DNA of 64,000 nucleotides from Hydractinia symbiolongicarpus (GCF_029227915.1 NC_079877.1:33815851-33879850); one strand, 5' to 3'. Positions 49,036-62,220 are shown, counted from the stretch's first letter. A program made the numbers and translations. Notes: a model not told the origin generated them from the sequence alone.

Positions 49036-52000
49036 TTACCAAACTTCGCATTTTTCTTTTGGATTCATATTACTACCAGTTGGACATTGGAAAGCTTTAG
49101 CAAATTCTTTCGAGTTGCTCAATGTTCCAATAATTCTAAAAACAAAGCAACATACATATCTAATCGAGTGTTGAATTAAAGAAAATGTTGAATGCTTTTT
49201 GTTTAACTAATCATGAGTCTGTGGGAAAATTTAGGGAAAATTTATCCGCCAGAAAATCAATTAAAATTCGCACGAAAATTTGGGTATTTATAACACAAAT
49301 AATTCAAAACAAACTCGTGCATTCTAATCACGTGTTCAAACTTTTTTCTTAAAATTCTACTCCATTGAACAATCAATTTCAGAAAACTCTCTCGTTTCAA
49401 AATAAAAAAACTATCAACAAATTTTGTGCTCTCATTTCTTACCTAAACATAGAAGGTGCATGCACATCATCTTTAATTGCATCTATTAAAGCTTTCTTTG
49501 TCGAACTATGGCATTCTTTCTGAAATGTCAGAAAAAAAAAGTTTTGCATTGCAGTTATATGTACCAAGTTTTGTTGAGTTCATGAGAACTAAACTCACCT
49601 GCGCATAACCAATGAAAAACATCTCAGCATTAGTTTTGTTGATCTTAGGAAGCACATATTCTTCTCCATTTGTCTCCACCCATCTTTTGTAAGCCTGAAA
49701 ATTCAATATTAACTTTTTATCGGTGATTCAAGTAAACCCAGGTGACTTTTATTTGTTGTTTAAAAAGTTTTTTCTATGCTTGTCAACGTTCACCGATTCG
49801 AACTCGATTAGTTAGACATTCAAAAAGAGTTAGACGAAATTCTAAGCGCCAGAAATAATTTAATAATTTAAATCTCTATTGAAGAATAGGGTACAGGTAG
49901 TTACAAATAAAGCAAAACAGGGGTATGTCAGGGATTGAGATTGGGAATTTATTTTAGCTGTACGCCAAAATATTATTTTTGCATCGCTGTGGCATCACTT
50001 AATACTTATATTTCATTTTTTGTACCATTTTTATTACATGTTTTTCATCCAATCAAAAAACTTACCATATGCGCCATTTTAACTCCTCCACCATCAGCTA
50101 TATTTTCACCTAATGTGTTAGTTCCATCAATCTAAATCAGTCAATAATAAACAATGAAATTGCAGTACATTGTGTATCGTCATTCATTCCGAACATCCAC
50201 AAAACATGATAACATTTTGCAGACAGTTAACGCCGCGCCACTTCCACCCCCTAGGCCCTAGCCCTTAACCCCCAGCACCCAGCCCTCATGTCCTCTATCT
50301 TGCTGCTATGTAGCTAATATAAAATTTGAAATGATGTTAGCCGAGGAAAAGAAATTAAAACCTGTCCTCACTTCTCCAGCTCTTTGAGTTAAGTCTATAA
50401 CAATAAAAAAAGAGAATCTATTCTTACATGTAAGGTATTTCCGATTTTATATTTCGAAAATTGCCTTGATAAGCATTTCGCTCGCTTCTCGAACATTTTT
50501 ATAGAAGGATCACTCCACTTTGTTCGTTTCTGAATCAACTCTCCAAGTTTGTTAAATTTCCTGCCTAAACAGATAAAATACACTGTAGAATATACCCACA
50601 TTATCAAACTTTAACTTTTGTGTTGGCGTACTGTCGAGAAAAGTTACATGATAAAGTATCAGGAGATTGTGAGACATTTACCTAGAGTATCAAAACCATG
50701 CGTCAATTCGTGACCAAGAACGTGACCAATCGCGCCGTAACTGATGGATCTATATAGGAAAGAAAGTTTCATGTAAAAAACATTCAATAAAATGTCAACT
50801 ATGTAGAAATGTTTGAGATTTACCTACCTTGGAATAGGCTCACCATAAAAGAATGGTGGTTGAAGAATGCCAGCAGGTATCACGATTTCGTTTTTGGTGA
50901 CAACATAGAACGCATTGGCCATATGTGGTACGCTCACCCATCTAAAATAGAAAGCATAATCATACTACTTTAAGTTCGTTAGGGGTTGTTCATATGAGGC
51001 GGGTTGGCTCGGTTAGGCGGGCTGATATTTTGTTACGTTCATATGACAACCGAGCCAGCCTGCCTTGCCGAGATCTCGCTTGTTTTTACCGAGATCTCGG
51101 CTAGGCGGGATGAAAATTTTCATATGAACCGGCTAGGCCGGCCAGGCGGGCTGACTCACTTTAGATTGTTTTATTTGTAGAAAGCATTTTTGTTCCGCAC
51201 AGAAATACTGCAGATATTGAAGGTTTATCTTTTTTGTCAATTTATATAACTATTTGTTAAAATAATATTACATATGCATTGGCACAATCAATATATAAAG
51301 ACAGTCCAGATGGATAAGATTATCAACAAATTTTATTGTTGTAATGTTATCCATCTGGACATATTTTTATATGTGTTTCTTGATAGTAGCGAGATCCCGC
51401 CCAGCCAAGCCAGCCCGCTTCCATATGAACAGCCCCTTCGTCTACGAAGATAACTGAGAATAACAGCAATAACAATTTGTTATATAGAACAAGAAAATTA
51501 AACTATTAATAACAAACATTTATATACAGTTCATAAAAGGGTCGTATTCCCGTTTTGATTTTCATTTTAAAGGTTCAAAGCTGAATTTGGACTCCACCAA
51601 ATTTCTTGCAGCAGAATCCGGTACAGACGGTTAGATAGAATAATTCAGTTAAACAATTTCCAGCCCGCCGAAAATTCATATATGGAAAATTCGAAAACCA
51701 AAATTCTTCTTCAAAATACCAGCTGCATGTAACAGCATGGGGCACTAAAATAACTTCCGCAGTAATGTTAGGTAATGACAAGACTTACTGATGAGGGTCC
51801 ACTGGTTTGTCGAGTTTTCTAAATGTTCTTCTGTTAGAAAACTTATCGATACTTGCCACGTTTTCAAAGAATGTGTTCGGCTTAATTGAGATCTAAAAAG
51901 TAAAATTACTATCTTACTTCTACGGATTTCCTTCTTTTTACATCGAAAAAAGCAGTGTATCCTATGTCCCGGTTATTATTCCTTATGTTGATGGATTGTT

Positions 52001-55000
52001 GTCATTTGATTTGTACAGGAGTAACAGTCTTTCTATCTCCTGCTAATGGTTATCGCATAATCTGGCATGAATTGGAACCCATTTCAATGACAGTACTTTG
52101 ACTCAAATCTGTCTTCATAAGGTGTGATTGGTTATACGTGTTAAAAGAGTCAAACTGGATCTTTTGTAGTTGGGAAAGTCAACAATTAGTACAAATCAGA
52201 TAATGCAGTGTCAGGTGCAAAGAGAATTGTAATAACATTTACCATTGCTAAGAAATATTGTTTTTTGTTTGAATAACAGTAGGACAAACTGCGATCAATG
52301 ATTTACTGTTTAAGATGATGTGCACCACTGCAATGAATGATATGAGACAATAAGGAAAGCTAGTTTACCGTGGATTTTAATTCCATATTTCTGTCAATGT
52401 TAACACTCTCCATTAATGTGACTACTTACGATTCATAACGATCGTTTTTATCTTCCTAATGTCGTTCGGGATTAATGGACACAAAGTAATCTTTCCAAAA
52501 GAACCAAGTGATTTTGTCATTGATTTCTTGGTTTTTGAAGAAACGGTAAATAGAATAACAAGCAAATATAATGCTTGAGTAATCATCTTTTTGAGGGGAC
52601 ATACAAATCTGACGCACAACTGGTTTAAATAGTCAAAGATTCCAAAAAAATTTAGCAGTTAATATGCCAGAAGTATTATCAAAATCACCTGTCGATTCAA
52701 ACAATCTGTGGCTGCAACAGGCATGGGTGGCATTATATTTTTATTCTAATTTTTGAGTTTATGTGAAGTTGGTGTCATAGAATTCAGTTGAATTTCTTAC
52801 ACAATTATTATACATTTGAAATTTCTAGAAGCTAAATAAAAGTTATTTAACATATTTTCCGGTTTTTACGTGAATCGCATAAAAAATTGCCAAAAATTGC
52901 CCGAAAATCCGTTTTTTCCGATTTTCGGGTAAAAGCTGACAAAATCGGAAAATCGGATTATTTACGTGTCTAAATTATGCAAATTGATTCTTCTTAATAA
53001 ACAAAGTTGTGTTGCAAGTTTCAAGGTCTAAGAATAATCCTAACAGGATTTATTAAATTTTCCCCATTATAAGGATTTTATAGAAATTTTTAGGGGTAGT
53101 TTCTAGTAATGGCCAACATCAAAGTCTCTGAAAGGTATGGGACCAAAAAATTTGGCATTCAGGTGTCTAATAGACAAATATTGAAATTCAGAAAGTTTCA
53201 TAGCTATGTAACATAGCAATAAGGAGTTATTAAAAAAAACCCGTCAGGGTGCGGAATCTGCCACCGCCCCCCCACCCCCGGGCCGAATAGGGTTAAGGGA
53301 GAAGAGGGGTGGGTGAGATAAAACGATGTTCTTTTAAGATGTTAAGTTACAATTTTTTCTTGCAACTAGCGCCAACACATTGCTTCATCATTTCCTGACA
53401 AATATTAAATGTAGAACCGAGCACTAGCGCTGTATTTGAGCAGAATCCCGGAGCAGATTCTGAAAAATCTATACTTTTGTATGAAAATATCAAGTATTTT
53501 GTGAAGTATCACTATTTACGCGAGAATCCTAAACTTTGTTTTTAATTCGTGATTGGCATATCAGTTAAAGAAATAATAAGTATTCTTTCACCTACGGGAA
53601 TAAGTAACCATGGATACCTTTAAATCACACAGAAGCTGAGTCATGCCAAAGTATTGCGGTTAATTATCTTCCAATATTTTTGCCATGAAATACTCTGCAA
53701 GGTTTTTATTAATTCCACAAAAGTCACGAGCACGGGATGATTTTGCATGATTCTTTAATTTTTTTTAAACTAGCGTGTTTTTTTACTGAACATGAAATAT
53801 GATTTTGTAATTTTATTCGAGCTAGTTAAAAAAACTGAGTCGACCGAGCTAGCTAAAAAATTATTTGTTAAATTACGTAAATGTTCGTTACTTTGGATAC
53901 CATTTAACACAAAACATTCAATATTAATCAGAGGTTACCTATTGTTTTTGATATCTTGAATACGTATCAACTTCCTTGCTAAGACCTCGAGAAAATAATA
54001 TACGTTGTTATTCTACAAACTTTTATGCCGAATTTTAAACACCCATTAATTTCCATACCCCTTCCTCTCGATGTCAATCCACTAAGAACAGTTTTAACTT
54101 CTAAAAACTTTAATATGAAATGTCAACAAGGAGGTCTATTCCACTGAATTTTTTTTAACCGAGAAGATGTTATTCCCCTACGAAAGCGATTCGTATAAAT
54201 TTCGTCATAGTTAATATGGGGAGAATTATTACATGTGTGGAAATGGATGTGGAGAACAACGTAAAACACAGAAAATTTCTACTAAATGGTAACATCAGTT
54301 AAAATCATTGTTTTGACATCAACTATGTTAAAGTGCTTAGTGCATCCGTCAACTTTCATTCGCATGACAAATATGTGAAACATATTGTACATGAATATAC
54401 TATGTTGTGCAATTTATTGATAGCAGTGAAAATTATTTTTAATGTCTGTTTTTCAAAATTACTCGTCGGTCCAAATTACTCGTCGATCCATATTTTTGAC
54501 AACATTTAAAGGCGATAATGAATTTCTATTAATCAATGAGAAATGTTTAATAATATGAGAAGATCGTAATCCGCCCCGACCCCTGATGTATTTTTTATAA
54601 CTCCTTACTGCTATGTTATATGGCTATGAAACTTAGTGAGTTTCAATATTTATCTATTAGACGCCTGCATGTCAAATTTTTAGGACCCATACCTTTCAGA
54701 GGCTTTGATATTGGACATTGCTCGAAACTACCCCTAAATATCTCTATGAAATCCTTATGGTGGTGAAAATTTAATAACTCCTGTTGGGATTATTCTTAGA
54801 ACTTTAAACTTGCAACATAACTTCCTTTTATTAAGAAGAATAATTTCGCATAATAAGGACACGTGAGTAACACGATTTCCCGATTTTGTCGGATTTTACC
54901 CGGAAATCAGAAAAAAACGGATTTTCGGGCAATCTTTGGCAATTTTTAATGCGATCCATGTAAAAACTGGAAAATATGATAACTTTTGTTTACCTTTCAG

Positions 55001-58000
55001 AAACTTCAAATAGAATGCAAATATTCGCTCTGGAACAAAAGTAATTAAATTCTAAGCAGATAGTGGCATTTTTGACAAATTTCAAGCTTCTGATGACGTC
55101 ACAGAAAATGTGCTGACGCAAGGAAAAATTTATCGCTGCCATTTTGTTCCTTTTATGATGTACTTTAAGTGTGCCAAGTTTGATTCAATTTGAACAAAAT
55201 TATGAAAATTTATTGAGGGGGGACGGATTCCGCCCCCCCCCCCCCGGTCATAGTATGTTCGAAAAGCCCCGGACCGAATAGGGTTAAACTGTTGCAGTCC
55301 TGATTTTTTAATCTGTTATTTTCTTCAAATTTAGGGCAAGCAAAATATGATGTCAACTCACAACAACTTTACCGTATTTTCGTTAATTTTAAATGCCAAC
55401 TGCAAATTTGCAAAACATTTTGAAAAATGAAGAATGTTGAAACAAAATTTTATAATACTTGTGAGTCAAAGATGGTAGCTACGAGTAATAAATTTGTATG
55501 GAATCCTCAGAACGCAGGCTAACGACTAGTCATACTTTACTAAATTCTGGACGCTTCAAATTTATGCAAAGTTATGTTACATTTAAATTAAACAGATTAC
55601 AAACTCTTTAAAAGGTAGATAAGGCCCGATAGATTGTCATCACAATGAAGCCAGTTAATCAAAAATTAATTTCAACAATTTTGCTTGTGACTTTTATTCA
55701 TTAAAGTGCGCTTAAAATATAACAAGATGGTATTCTTAAACACAAGGATAATAAAACAGAATTGAAAATCATGAATACTTAATTTCAGCAAAAAACCGTA
55801 GAAAAACTAGGCGATAGAAAAATAGACTGAAAATATTTAACGCAACCAACAGTTTTAAAAAGCAATTGATAGATATAAAAATAATAAAAATGTGTCATAT
55901 TACTAAATGCTGCATATGACAAATGACATTGTCACATATTGTGCTGTATGCAAAAGTTTGCAATCCAAAGTTTTTATGGTAAAGTCAAGTATGGAATGTT
56001 GTTATAATTTGTGCAAGGTGGGTTAGAGCATGTCCAAAAGTCATTATTTTGGCAGCATAAGCTATCTATCCCTAAAACACTTCCATTGCAACTGACACCT
56101 TGTGGTATTCTGATTTCAAAAACGGGTTTTTCTATTCCAGTTGCACAACAATATTCACCATGCCAGTAAGCGTAAGGAAAGTTCATTGAACACTTGCCAC
56201 CAACTTGATTATTATCACCGCAACCAGAACCAGCTGGGCAAGCAACAAATTCATTTTGATAGCAGCATTCACTTGATGCACCGATATCTCCACCATCACA
56301 CCCTGCATCTTGAACAATTCTGCTTTCATACGCTGGTTTTTCATACCGGAACTGGCAGCAGTATGCACCATTAAAGTATGAGTAAGGATGTCTCAGTGGA
56401 CAGTTTTGACATATTACATTTACAGCAATAGCTGCCACAACGGCAAAAATGATCAAACTTTTTGGAACCATTGTTGTTTCAACTTAGTTCTTTTCAAAAT
56501 GTCCGTTACATATGCTTTAGAGTCGTCAACTTTATTGGTTATTCCTTTGGACATGCGCAAATTTTTAACCAATCATAATAAAGGTAGTTTTGCATCATAA
56601 AATGGCTATTATTACACTCATGTCTGAAATACAAAATATTCCGCCTCTGCAAACACAATAAATCGATAAAAATTAAAAATTAAAACTCATGTTGCCCACT
56701 TGTTTTGCCGTTGTCAGTGAAAAAAAATTGGCAGTGAAGGAAGTATGACACAATGAGTCATTGTGTTTTATGTTAGGTAGTCGGTGTCACTTGTCTGTAG
56801 ATTTTGAAATGTTAACTTCTTTAGTTATAAGCATAGTTAAAAACTAAGGCTATAGCGCCTAGAAAATTCTCGAGAGGCCACACGTCGCAGCAATCAATAA
56901 AAATATATCGCATTTGTTATATAACTCCGTGCGTGGATTGACCAAAAACTATTTTTATAGAGACTAGTCGTTAGCCCAAGGAGAACCCATGGGAATTCGC
57001 CTGTCGCAGCAATAATAGTAATATATCGCATTTTTTATTTGCAGTTTGAACATTTCTTGCTTGGTTTGCATGACCCGGTTTTGACTTGCAGAAAAATACG
57101 AGTATACGGCTATTATTATAGAGATGATGAAAAAGTGGTTTAAGAAGAAAAAGGAAAAAAAACAAATAAAGTACTACCGTTATATGAGAAGCATGCATTT
57201 AAAGTAATACATTGTCACAGAATAGTTCATGACAAGGAAGTATCTCGGTTTGTTTGTGAAATAAAAAGTTTTAAAGATTTTATTATGGAAAAAGTTAATG
57301 TGAGGGCATAGTAAATAAGCTATTTCTAAATACAGCAGAGAAAAGCATGCTAGGTAAATAAGCATGCTAGGTAAATATAAACAGTCAACAAATGAGCTGG
57401 TATTTCCTTCCAAGCGGCTATTGGAATCCTTATGTGTTTGCAGCGATAATACAAAACATGTGGGTAGACATATTTTGTAACCACGCAAATCGTAGTTACA
57501 CTGGAAAAATAACTAACTTTTTCTACACGCATAGAAACACTATTTGGTGAATAAAAACTATTTTTTCCCACAGTTTTTTGCATGCATTAATTTCTGTACA
57601 AAGAAATTGAAACATTCAGACTTTAATAGGTTAGATGGTAAGATAGCAAGATAGCAGGGTAGCAAGATAAACTTTTTGTTTGCAGGATCATTCTATAGAC
57701 ATCTGTTAATACTATTAGTTAAAAATTAAATCAAGTGGTTTAGTTTAGGTCTCCGCTACTGACATCAACAAAATGTCAAGTTGTCACTCCCCAACCTAAT
57801 TTACATTCGTATGTTATACGTAAGATGATTCTAATATGTGTAAATATATCACAATAGGTTTCTGTTAAGTGAGATTCCGAATAGAAGAGATTTTTACAAA
57901 GACACGATTTTTAATTCTTTATGAGTTTTTTTATGCAATTTAAGGTAATTCTCTGCATATTTAGTACCTTGGGTTAGAAATCAAAATAATCTCTGGAAAT

Positions 58001-61000
58001 TAAAAAATACTGAAGGAAAATAATAAATGAGATTATAAGTACTTTTTTATATTCTATTTTTAGAACTGATTAACAAGTCGAGTTATCGAGAACTTTGGTT
58101 AGTTGAGACATTTCTGAAGTCATACCCAGTAAGGGTTTGACGTTTGGCTACTGTACTTGTGTAACAATGCATACCTCTTTATAACGTTCTTTGAATTGTG
58201 TTTCGTTGTAAAGATAATCTGGATAACCAACTTTTATAACAGCTGAATCAGCCTAAATAAAAATACACTGTGATGATATATAAATATACATAGGCTTTTT
58301 GTGAAAGAAATCGGTATTCTATAAAATATCTCTTCCATAAAAGAATGTTAAAAAGGCGACAAAGCATACCATATTGACAACTCTTAAATATTTTTTACAT
58401 AATGGTTACATAGCGGTTTTCATGATGAAATATTTACTTGATAAACGTGCTTATTTTTGCGGGTTTTACGAGTTGGAGAAAAAAATGTCACAACCTTACC
58501 CAAGATTTGCAACTGCATCAAAGAATAGAAAAATGAAAACGGAATATAAAAACAAGTTGATGGATGTGATAGCGGCAAGAGGTTGACAGTAAAAAAATAA
58601 AAGAAAAAAAGGAAGAAACAAAAAACAACAATAGCGCAATTTTAATTAATTACGCGTCGTATTAAGTATGTATTATGTTGTATTATAACAAAATTTAATA
58701 AGGAATTCTAACCTTCTCTCGAACTGATTTAATGGTTTGCTTGGATATCCAGTCAACAGTCTCAGCATTCCTTTCAAATGATTTCACAATAAGTTCCATC
58801 ATTTCTTCTACTTCTGCTTTATCGTTGGGTGAGAAGGCGTAACGAATAAACAACGCCCCAACTAAAGGTCCCAATATTTCATCTGTATATTTAAAGCAGA
58901 TCTCCTCGCGGGTCTTGTTATTGGCAACTCCAGTAAGTTCTGTTTTAAATGAGTTGTATTGTTTTGTGAAGTCCGAGCCTAAAAATGGCACCATGTCTTT
59001 CACCATACGCCATGCCATGTAATTGCACAATATTCTAAAATAGAAAAATGGTATAACTCTATACTTTTTATTCTTAAGGCTTTGTTGACTTGGATCTTTT
59101 AACTCAGATGTTAAAAAATTTGTAAACATTTCCATATCAATTTTTTTTTGTTTGATGCAACTCCATAAGGTATTGAATTCCACATGCAGTTAGGTTTACC
59201 TCCAGTCACTTTCGTCGATTTACACATATTCTAGACAGTTACAACTGATTATGACATTTGAAAAACATAATTTAAAAACAATTTTTTTTCGAAGCAGCAA
59301 TGGATATATTTACTTACGCTGGATCTGTGTTATTTATTAACTTCACCACATCAGCTAAATAATCGTTTGATAAGACAACTATTTTGTCATCTTTTGTCAC
59401 TTTGCGTGGAGATAAAACTTCTTTCAGATGGTCAAGCCAAGGGAACTAAAAAAAAAATTGTATAAACATTGATAAAAAGAAAACAGCACAAAAATGTCAG
59501 CTTGTAATTTCGAAAGAAATAATTATGGAATGTTCAATAGAGATACCTCTGGGATAGCATCTTTTAAATGTTCAATCGAGGTTCTTGCGTATCTTTTAGC
59601 TTGCTTTGGCACTGATATCTGGAACAAAACAATAAAAATACAGCAATTAAAATGACGAACTGTCATTTAATCTATCGAATTTTCAATCTATCGAACTTTC
59701 TCGATTTATCTGTTTTAAATTAATAGTTAACACGAAAAGTGTTGACATTTCGGAGAACATATCACCTAATATTTGCGTAACCTACAAGCCCCGATGAGAG
59801 GACTACTTATTTAATATATATAAAGGTTGATGAGAGGGTAATCTTATGCATAATGCGTACAAGTTAAGCTTCCATATAATTTTACGTAAACACACTACCA
59901 ATACGATCTATTACGTCAAAAATATGAACTTTGTACTAAAAATAGAATTTTTTTAATGCTTGTATTTTTCTCAATATACAATATATATTGTTTGAAAATT
60001 CTGTTTGTAGTTCTCTGTCTCTGAATAATAATTAAATAAAAAAATTTTTTTTGCAAACCTCGACCACCTTCAACACAGAGATTACAAAAAAGAAATTTTG
60101 AACTTAGAGTTGTGTGAACTTACCTTAGCTAGAGCGATTTCAAAGGTGACGACATCTTTCATCTTCTGCAGGACACTATCATACATATCTGGATCATCAT
60201 CACGTGATTTGATATCTTCGGTTAACAAAGCTATATCAGTTGCGTACTTTACAACTGTCTGTAAAGCCTGAAGAGGAAATTTGAAAATGATGTAAATATT
60301 TTTCTTATGGCAAGTTATTTGACTAGTTACTGCAAATCTGAAAATTAATAGTCACTTTGGAACTTCCAGGTAATTTTAATTAGGAAAAGTAACGCACAAT
60401 CAATCTAATTTTGGGAATAGATTGCCAGAACTTCCACTTTAACTCTGCTAAAATTTCTTTTTACAACTTTTAATAGGTAATAGTGAATGAAATGAAACAG
60501 GGTAAAATTGTGGTAATCTAAATTATCTAAAACGTCCAAAAACACTGAATTTTCATCTTTTAGTTTTAAAGAAGTTAAGGGTTATATCATATACTTTCCG
60601 GATTTTTTTTTGAAAAGAGGAGAATAAAATCGGTTTGGCGATGAGATTTTAAAGGATGATTTCCCTCGATTATTTAGTTAAAGCAGTAGTTGGTCACAGC
60701 AACATGAACATCAGCAACAAAAGTATACAATAATTACCTTTTTATTGGTGAAATACGAAATCTGTGGTAAACTCAATTTAGCTTGGTCTATCTAAAGAAG
60801 AAAGGTGGAGCAAAAATAAAATTAGAAAGAAAATGCGATAAATGTTGACGTTGATCACAACATGGCTTCTTACAACAGTGGATAACTGCATTTTGACGTA
60901 GTAAGTTTTTTATGTAACGTTAACGTATACACAACAGTTCCGCACAAAGGCAAACACTCATGCCAGTGTCCATTATTTTCAACCTAGCTATTTAGAAAGC

Positions 61001-62220
61001 GTGTTCATATAATGTGATCCTTCATTTCCCTTTACTTACAGAATTTTGGTTTTCAAAAATTACCGTGCTTATTTACCTTATCTTCAATTCTTCTTTACTC
61101 CTTTTACAGACCTTCGTCCCAGCCAAAAATCAAGAAAATTACAAACAAAATCTCTTCTCATAAGCGAGTGCTTAGCACAGAAGACGATACCTTATACCCC
61201 AGCAGCCTTTTTTGGACAAGGGCGAAGCTTTTAGCAGTTAAGAAATTCCTTTAAGGAATGAAAAATCGAAACAGATTATTTGGGGGGAAAGTGTAGAATT
61301 TATTATTATTATTTCGAATATTTATACAGGCTAGCCACGTGTGGTGATGTGTTGTTTTGAAAATATTATTATCAATGTATTTTGCTGTGTTCTGAACGTA
61401 TACACCGACATTACCCACATGGCTTGCGTTGACCCGTAGCTGTGGTAAAGGCACTTGCTAAACATGCCCGCGCAGTAGGCCAAACAACGGACCTTGGAAT
61501 ACAAAACGAACTCAACAACCACTAGGTCACGCGCCGTTACATAAGCTATCTTCTTCCACCACCCTTATCACTATGGTTAATGGATCAAAGCAGATCCAAG
61601 AAGGCATCTAAGGTTAGGTACATGTATACAAAACTTAAACGCACCGTGACAATATTTTGAGTTCGATTTTTTGGGTCAACATCTACATCAACAGTAAAAA
61701 AAATCTCCGCCGGATATTCTTTATGTAACAATCTCAATGTGTTCACAAAATTCCAGCTACTACCATTCCAATTTGGACTTATATCCCATGATCCTATGCG
61801 CTTTAAAAACTTTTTTATTGGTTCGGCGCCTAATTTATCCACTGTGCTTGTGTCCAAGCACGATCTATAAAAGTCTTTTACTTTTCTAATCGTTTCTGTG
61901 TCGTTTTTCATTGCTTTTGGTAGAAGTTTTTTTAACAAATGATCATCGTTATCTGATAGTTCTACTATAGCTGAATATTCGTCTTTGCTTTTTGGTATTT
62001 TATGCGTTTTTATCCATCCACCGCATGCGTATTGATAAAAATTTTCACATGGATCAGCTGCTAGGTCCATATTCTCCATGATCTTATCAGCTACTTTTTT
62101 ACATCTTGATGCATTGCATATTGGTCCACCACCTTTGGCCAATGTTTTAGGCTTTACACAAGTGCTTTCGCGCAAGAAATGAATCAATAAAAACAACATA
62201 AAACTCTTCATGATGTACAA
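49036..62220 (-). CDS. Neprilysin/ECE-like M13 zinc metallopeptidase, secreted form
   Basis: Fifteen exons join in frame to 2136 nt (711 aa): 61645-62220, 60738-60791, 60124-60267, 59547-59618, 59318-59445, 58713-59034, 58175-58252, 51789-51892, 50828-50941, 50682-50749, 50428-50564, 50066-50131, 49599-49694, 49443-49519 and 49036-49135. M13 enzymes cleave small extracellular peptides. The family marks are complete: [15 protein letters not shown] near the N-terminus, [13 protein letters not shown] substrate-binding motif (502-505), GILQPPFF, zinc site HELTH (544-548), GENIAD (third ligand E608, D612), DVHAP and a terminal CEVW. The N-terminus is a short hydrophobic leader ([18 protein letters not shown]), which suggests secretion rather than the type II membrane anchor of NEP and ECE. 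The start may be either of two Met codons three codons apart. Intron 7 (5.9 kb) contains the nested cysteine-rich gene and a large inverted repeat. Confidence 0.95.
50981..51437. mobile_element. MITE with AGGGG(T/C)TGTTCATATG ends
   Basis: The left end AGGGGTTGTTCATATGAG and the right-strand AGGGGCTGTTCATATGGA are inverted repeats. G/C-rich subterminal blocks (GGCTCGG, GGCGGGCTG, CCGAGATCTCGG) occur in both orientations. An inner hairpin has perfect GTCCAGATGGATAA arms at about 51304 and 51348. It lies in an M13 intron. No target duplication is certain. Confidence 0.7.
52430..52586 (-). CDS. Candidate signal-peptide exon, unassigned
   Basis: An ATG at 52584-52586 opens [17 protein letters not shown], a good signal peptide, followed by about 35 basic residues ([20 protein letters not shown]). 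The frame runs into a consensus donor GTAAGT after 157 nt, giving a phase 1 exon typical of secreted proteins. It lies in the large M13 intron, but the next M13 exon starts in phase 0, so it cannot simply be an alternative first exon of that gene. No partner exon was found, so it may be chance. Confidence 0.3.
52814..55014. mobile_element. Large inverted-repeat element (arms about 425 bp)
   Basis: The left arm 52814-53241 is matched in reverse complement by 54590-55014. Shared blocks include GCCCGAAAATCCG, TTCTTAATAA, AGAATAATCCTAACAGG and TAAGGAGTTAT. About 1.35 kb separate the arms and show no coding capacity. A G/C-rich block ending CCGAATAGGGTTAA occurs in direct orientation at the inner left (53256-53298) and beyond the right arm (55223-55287), so the structure is composite. 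It is within the M13 gene's largest intron. Confidence 0.65.
55693..55698 (-). terminator. Candidate poly(A) signal of the nested cysteine-rich gene
   Basis: AATAAA on the minus strand about 275 nt after the stop is the nearest canonical hexamer I found. Confidence 0.4.
55974..56471 (-). CDS. Secreted two-domain cysteine-rich protein nested in the M13 gene
   Basis: An intronless 165-aa frame. Residues 1-21 form a signal peptide ([21 protein letters not shown]). The mature part is two homologous units of about 70 residues, each with eight cysteines: C24, C38-C39, C58, C69-C70, C78, C84 and C94, C108-C109, C128, C139-C140, C148, C153. The spacings are almost identical (14, 19, 11, 8, 6 or 5). 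Shared motifs are [12 protein letters not shown] / [12 protein letters not shown], EKPxxExRIxQ and IGxxSxCC. I recall similar unnamed C-x-x-x-x-P-Y-A-Y-x-x-G-x-Y-C-C repeats in other cnidarian secreted proteins; a function is not known to me. It could be a matrix, mucus, defence or stinging-cell component; nothing in the sequence decides. It lies in the 5.9-kb intron of the peptidase gene, on the same strand. Confidence 0.85.
   Translation of the reverse strand: MVPKSLIIFAVVAAIAVNVICQNCPLRHPYSYFNGAYCCQFRYEKPAYESRIVQDAGCDGGDIGASSECCYQNEFVACPAGSGCGDNNQVGGKCSMNFPYAYWHGEYCCATGIEKPVFEIRIPQGVSCNGSVLGIDSLCCQNNDFWTCSNPPCTNYNNIPYLTLP
56472..56575 (-). promoter_or_regulatory. Putative upstream region of the nested gene
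   Basis: On the minus strand an AACCAATAAAG (CCAAT-type) block lies about 70 nt upstream of the ATG. There is no clear TATA box. This is inference from position only. Confidence 0.25.
56850..57122 (-). mobile_element. Two Helitron-like elements in tandem
   Basis: The better copy (56964-57122) begins TCTATAATAATAGCCGTATA on the minus strand and ends in a CCATGGG/CTTGGG hairpin plus CTAACGACTAG. An older copy (about 56850-56962) abuts it in the same orientation and shares CGCAGCAAT and AATATATCGCATT. This mirrors the pair at 41.1-41.35 kb. Confidence 0.6.
61303..61545 (-). mobile_element. Possible SINE
   Basis: Read on the minus strand, a GCGTGACCTAGTGGTTGTTG block looks like a pol III A-box region, and the segment ends in an (AAT)n tail at 61303-61316. 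The B-box is poor. It lies in the M13 gene's first intron. Confidence 0.35.

Noticed and set aside
51575-51781. 68-residue minus-strand frame beside an M13 exon
   Set aside because: It lies entirely in the intron after the donor of exon 51789-51892; M13 exons join without it.
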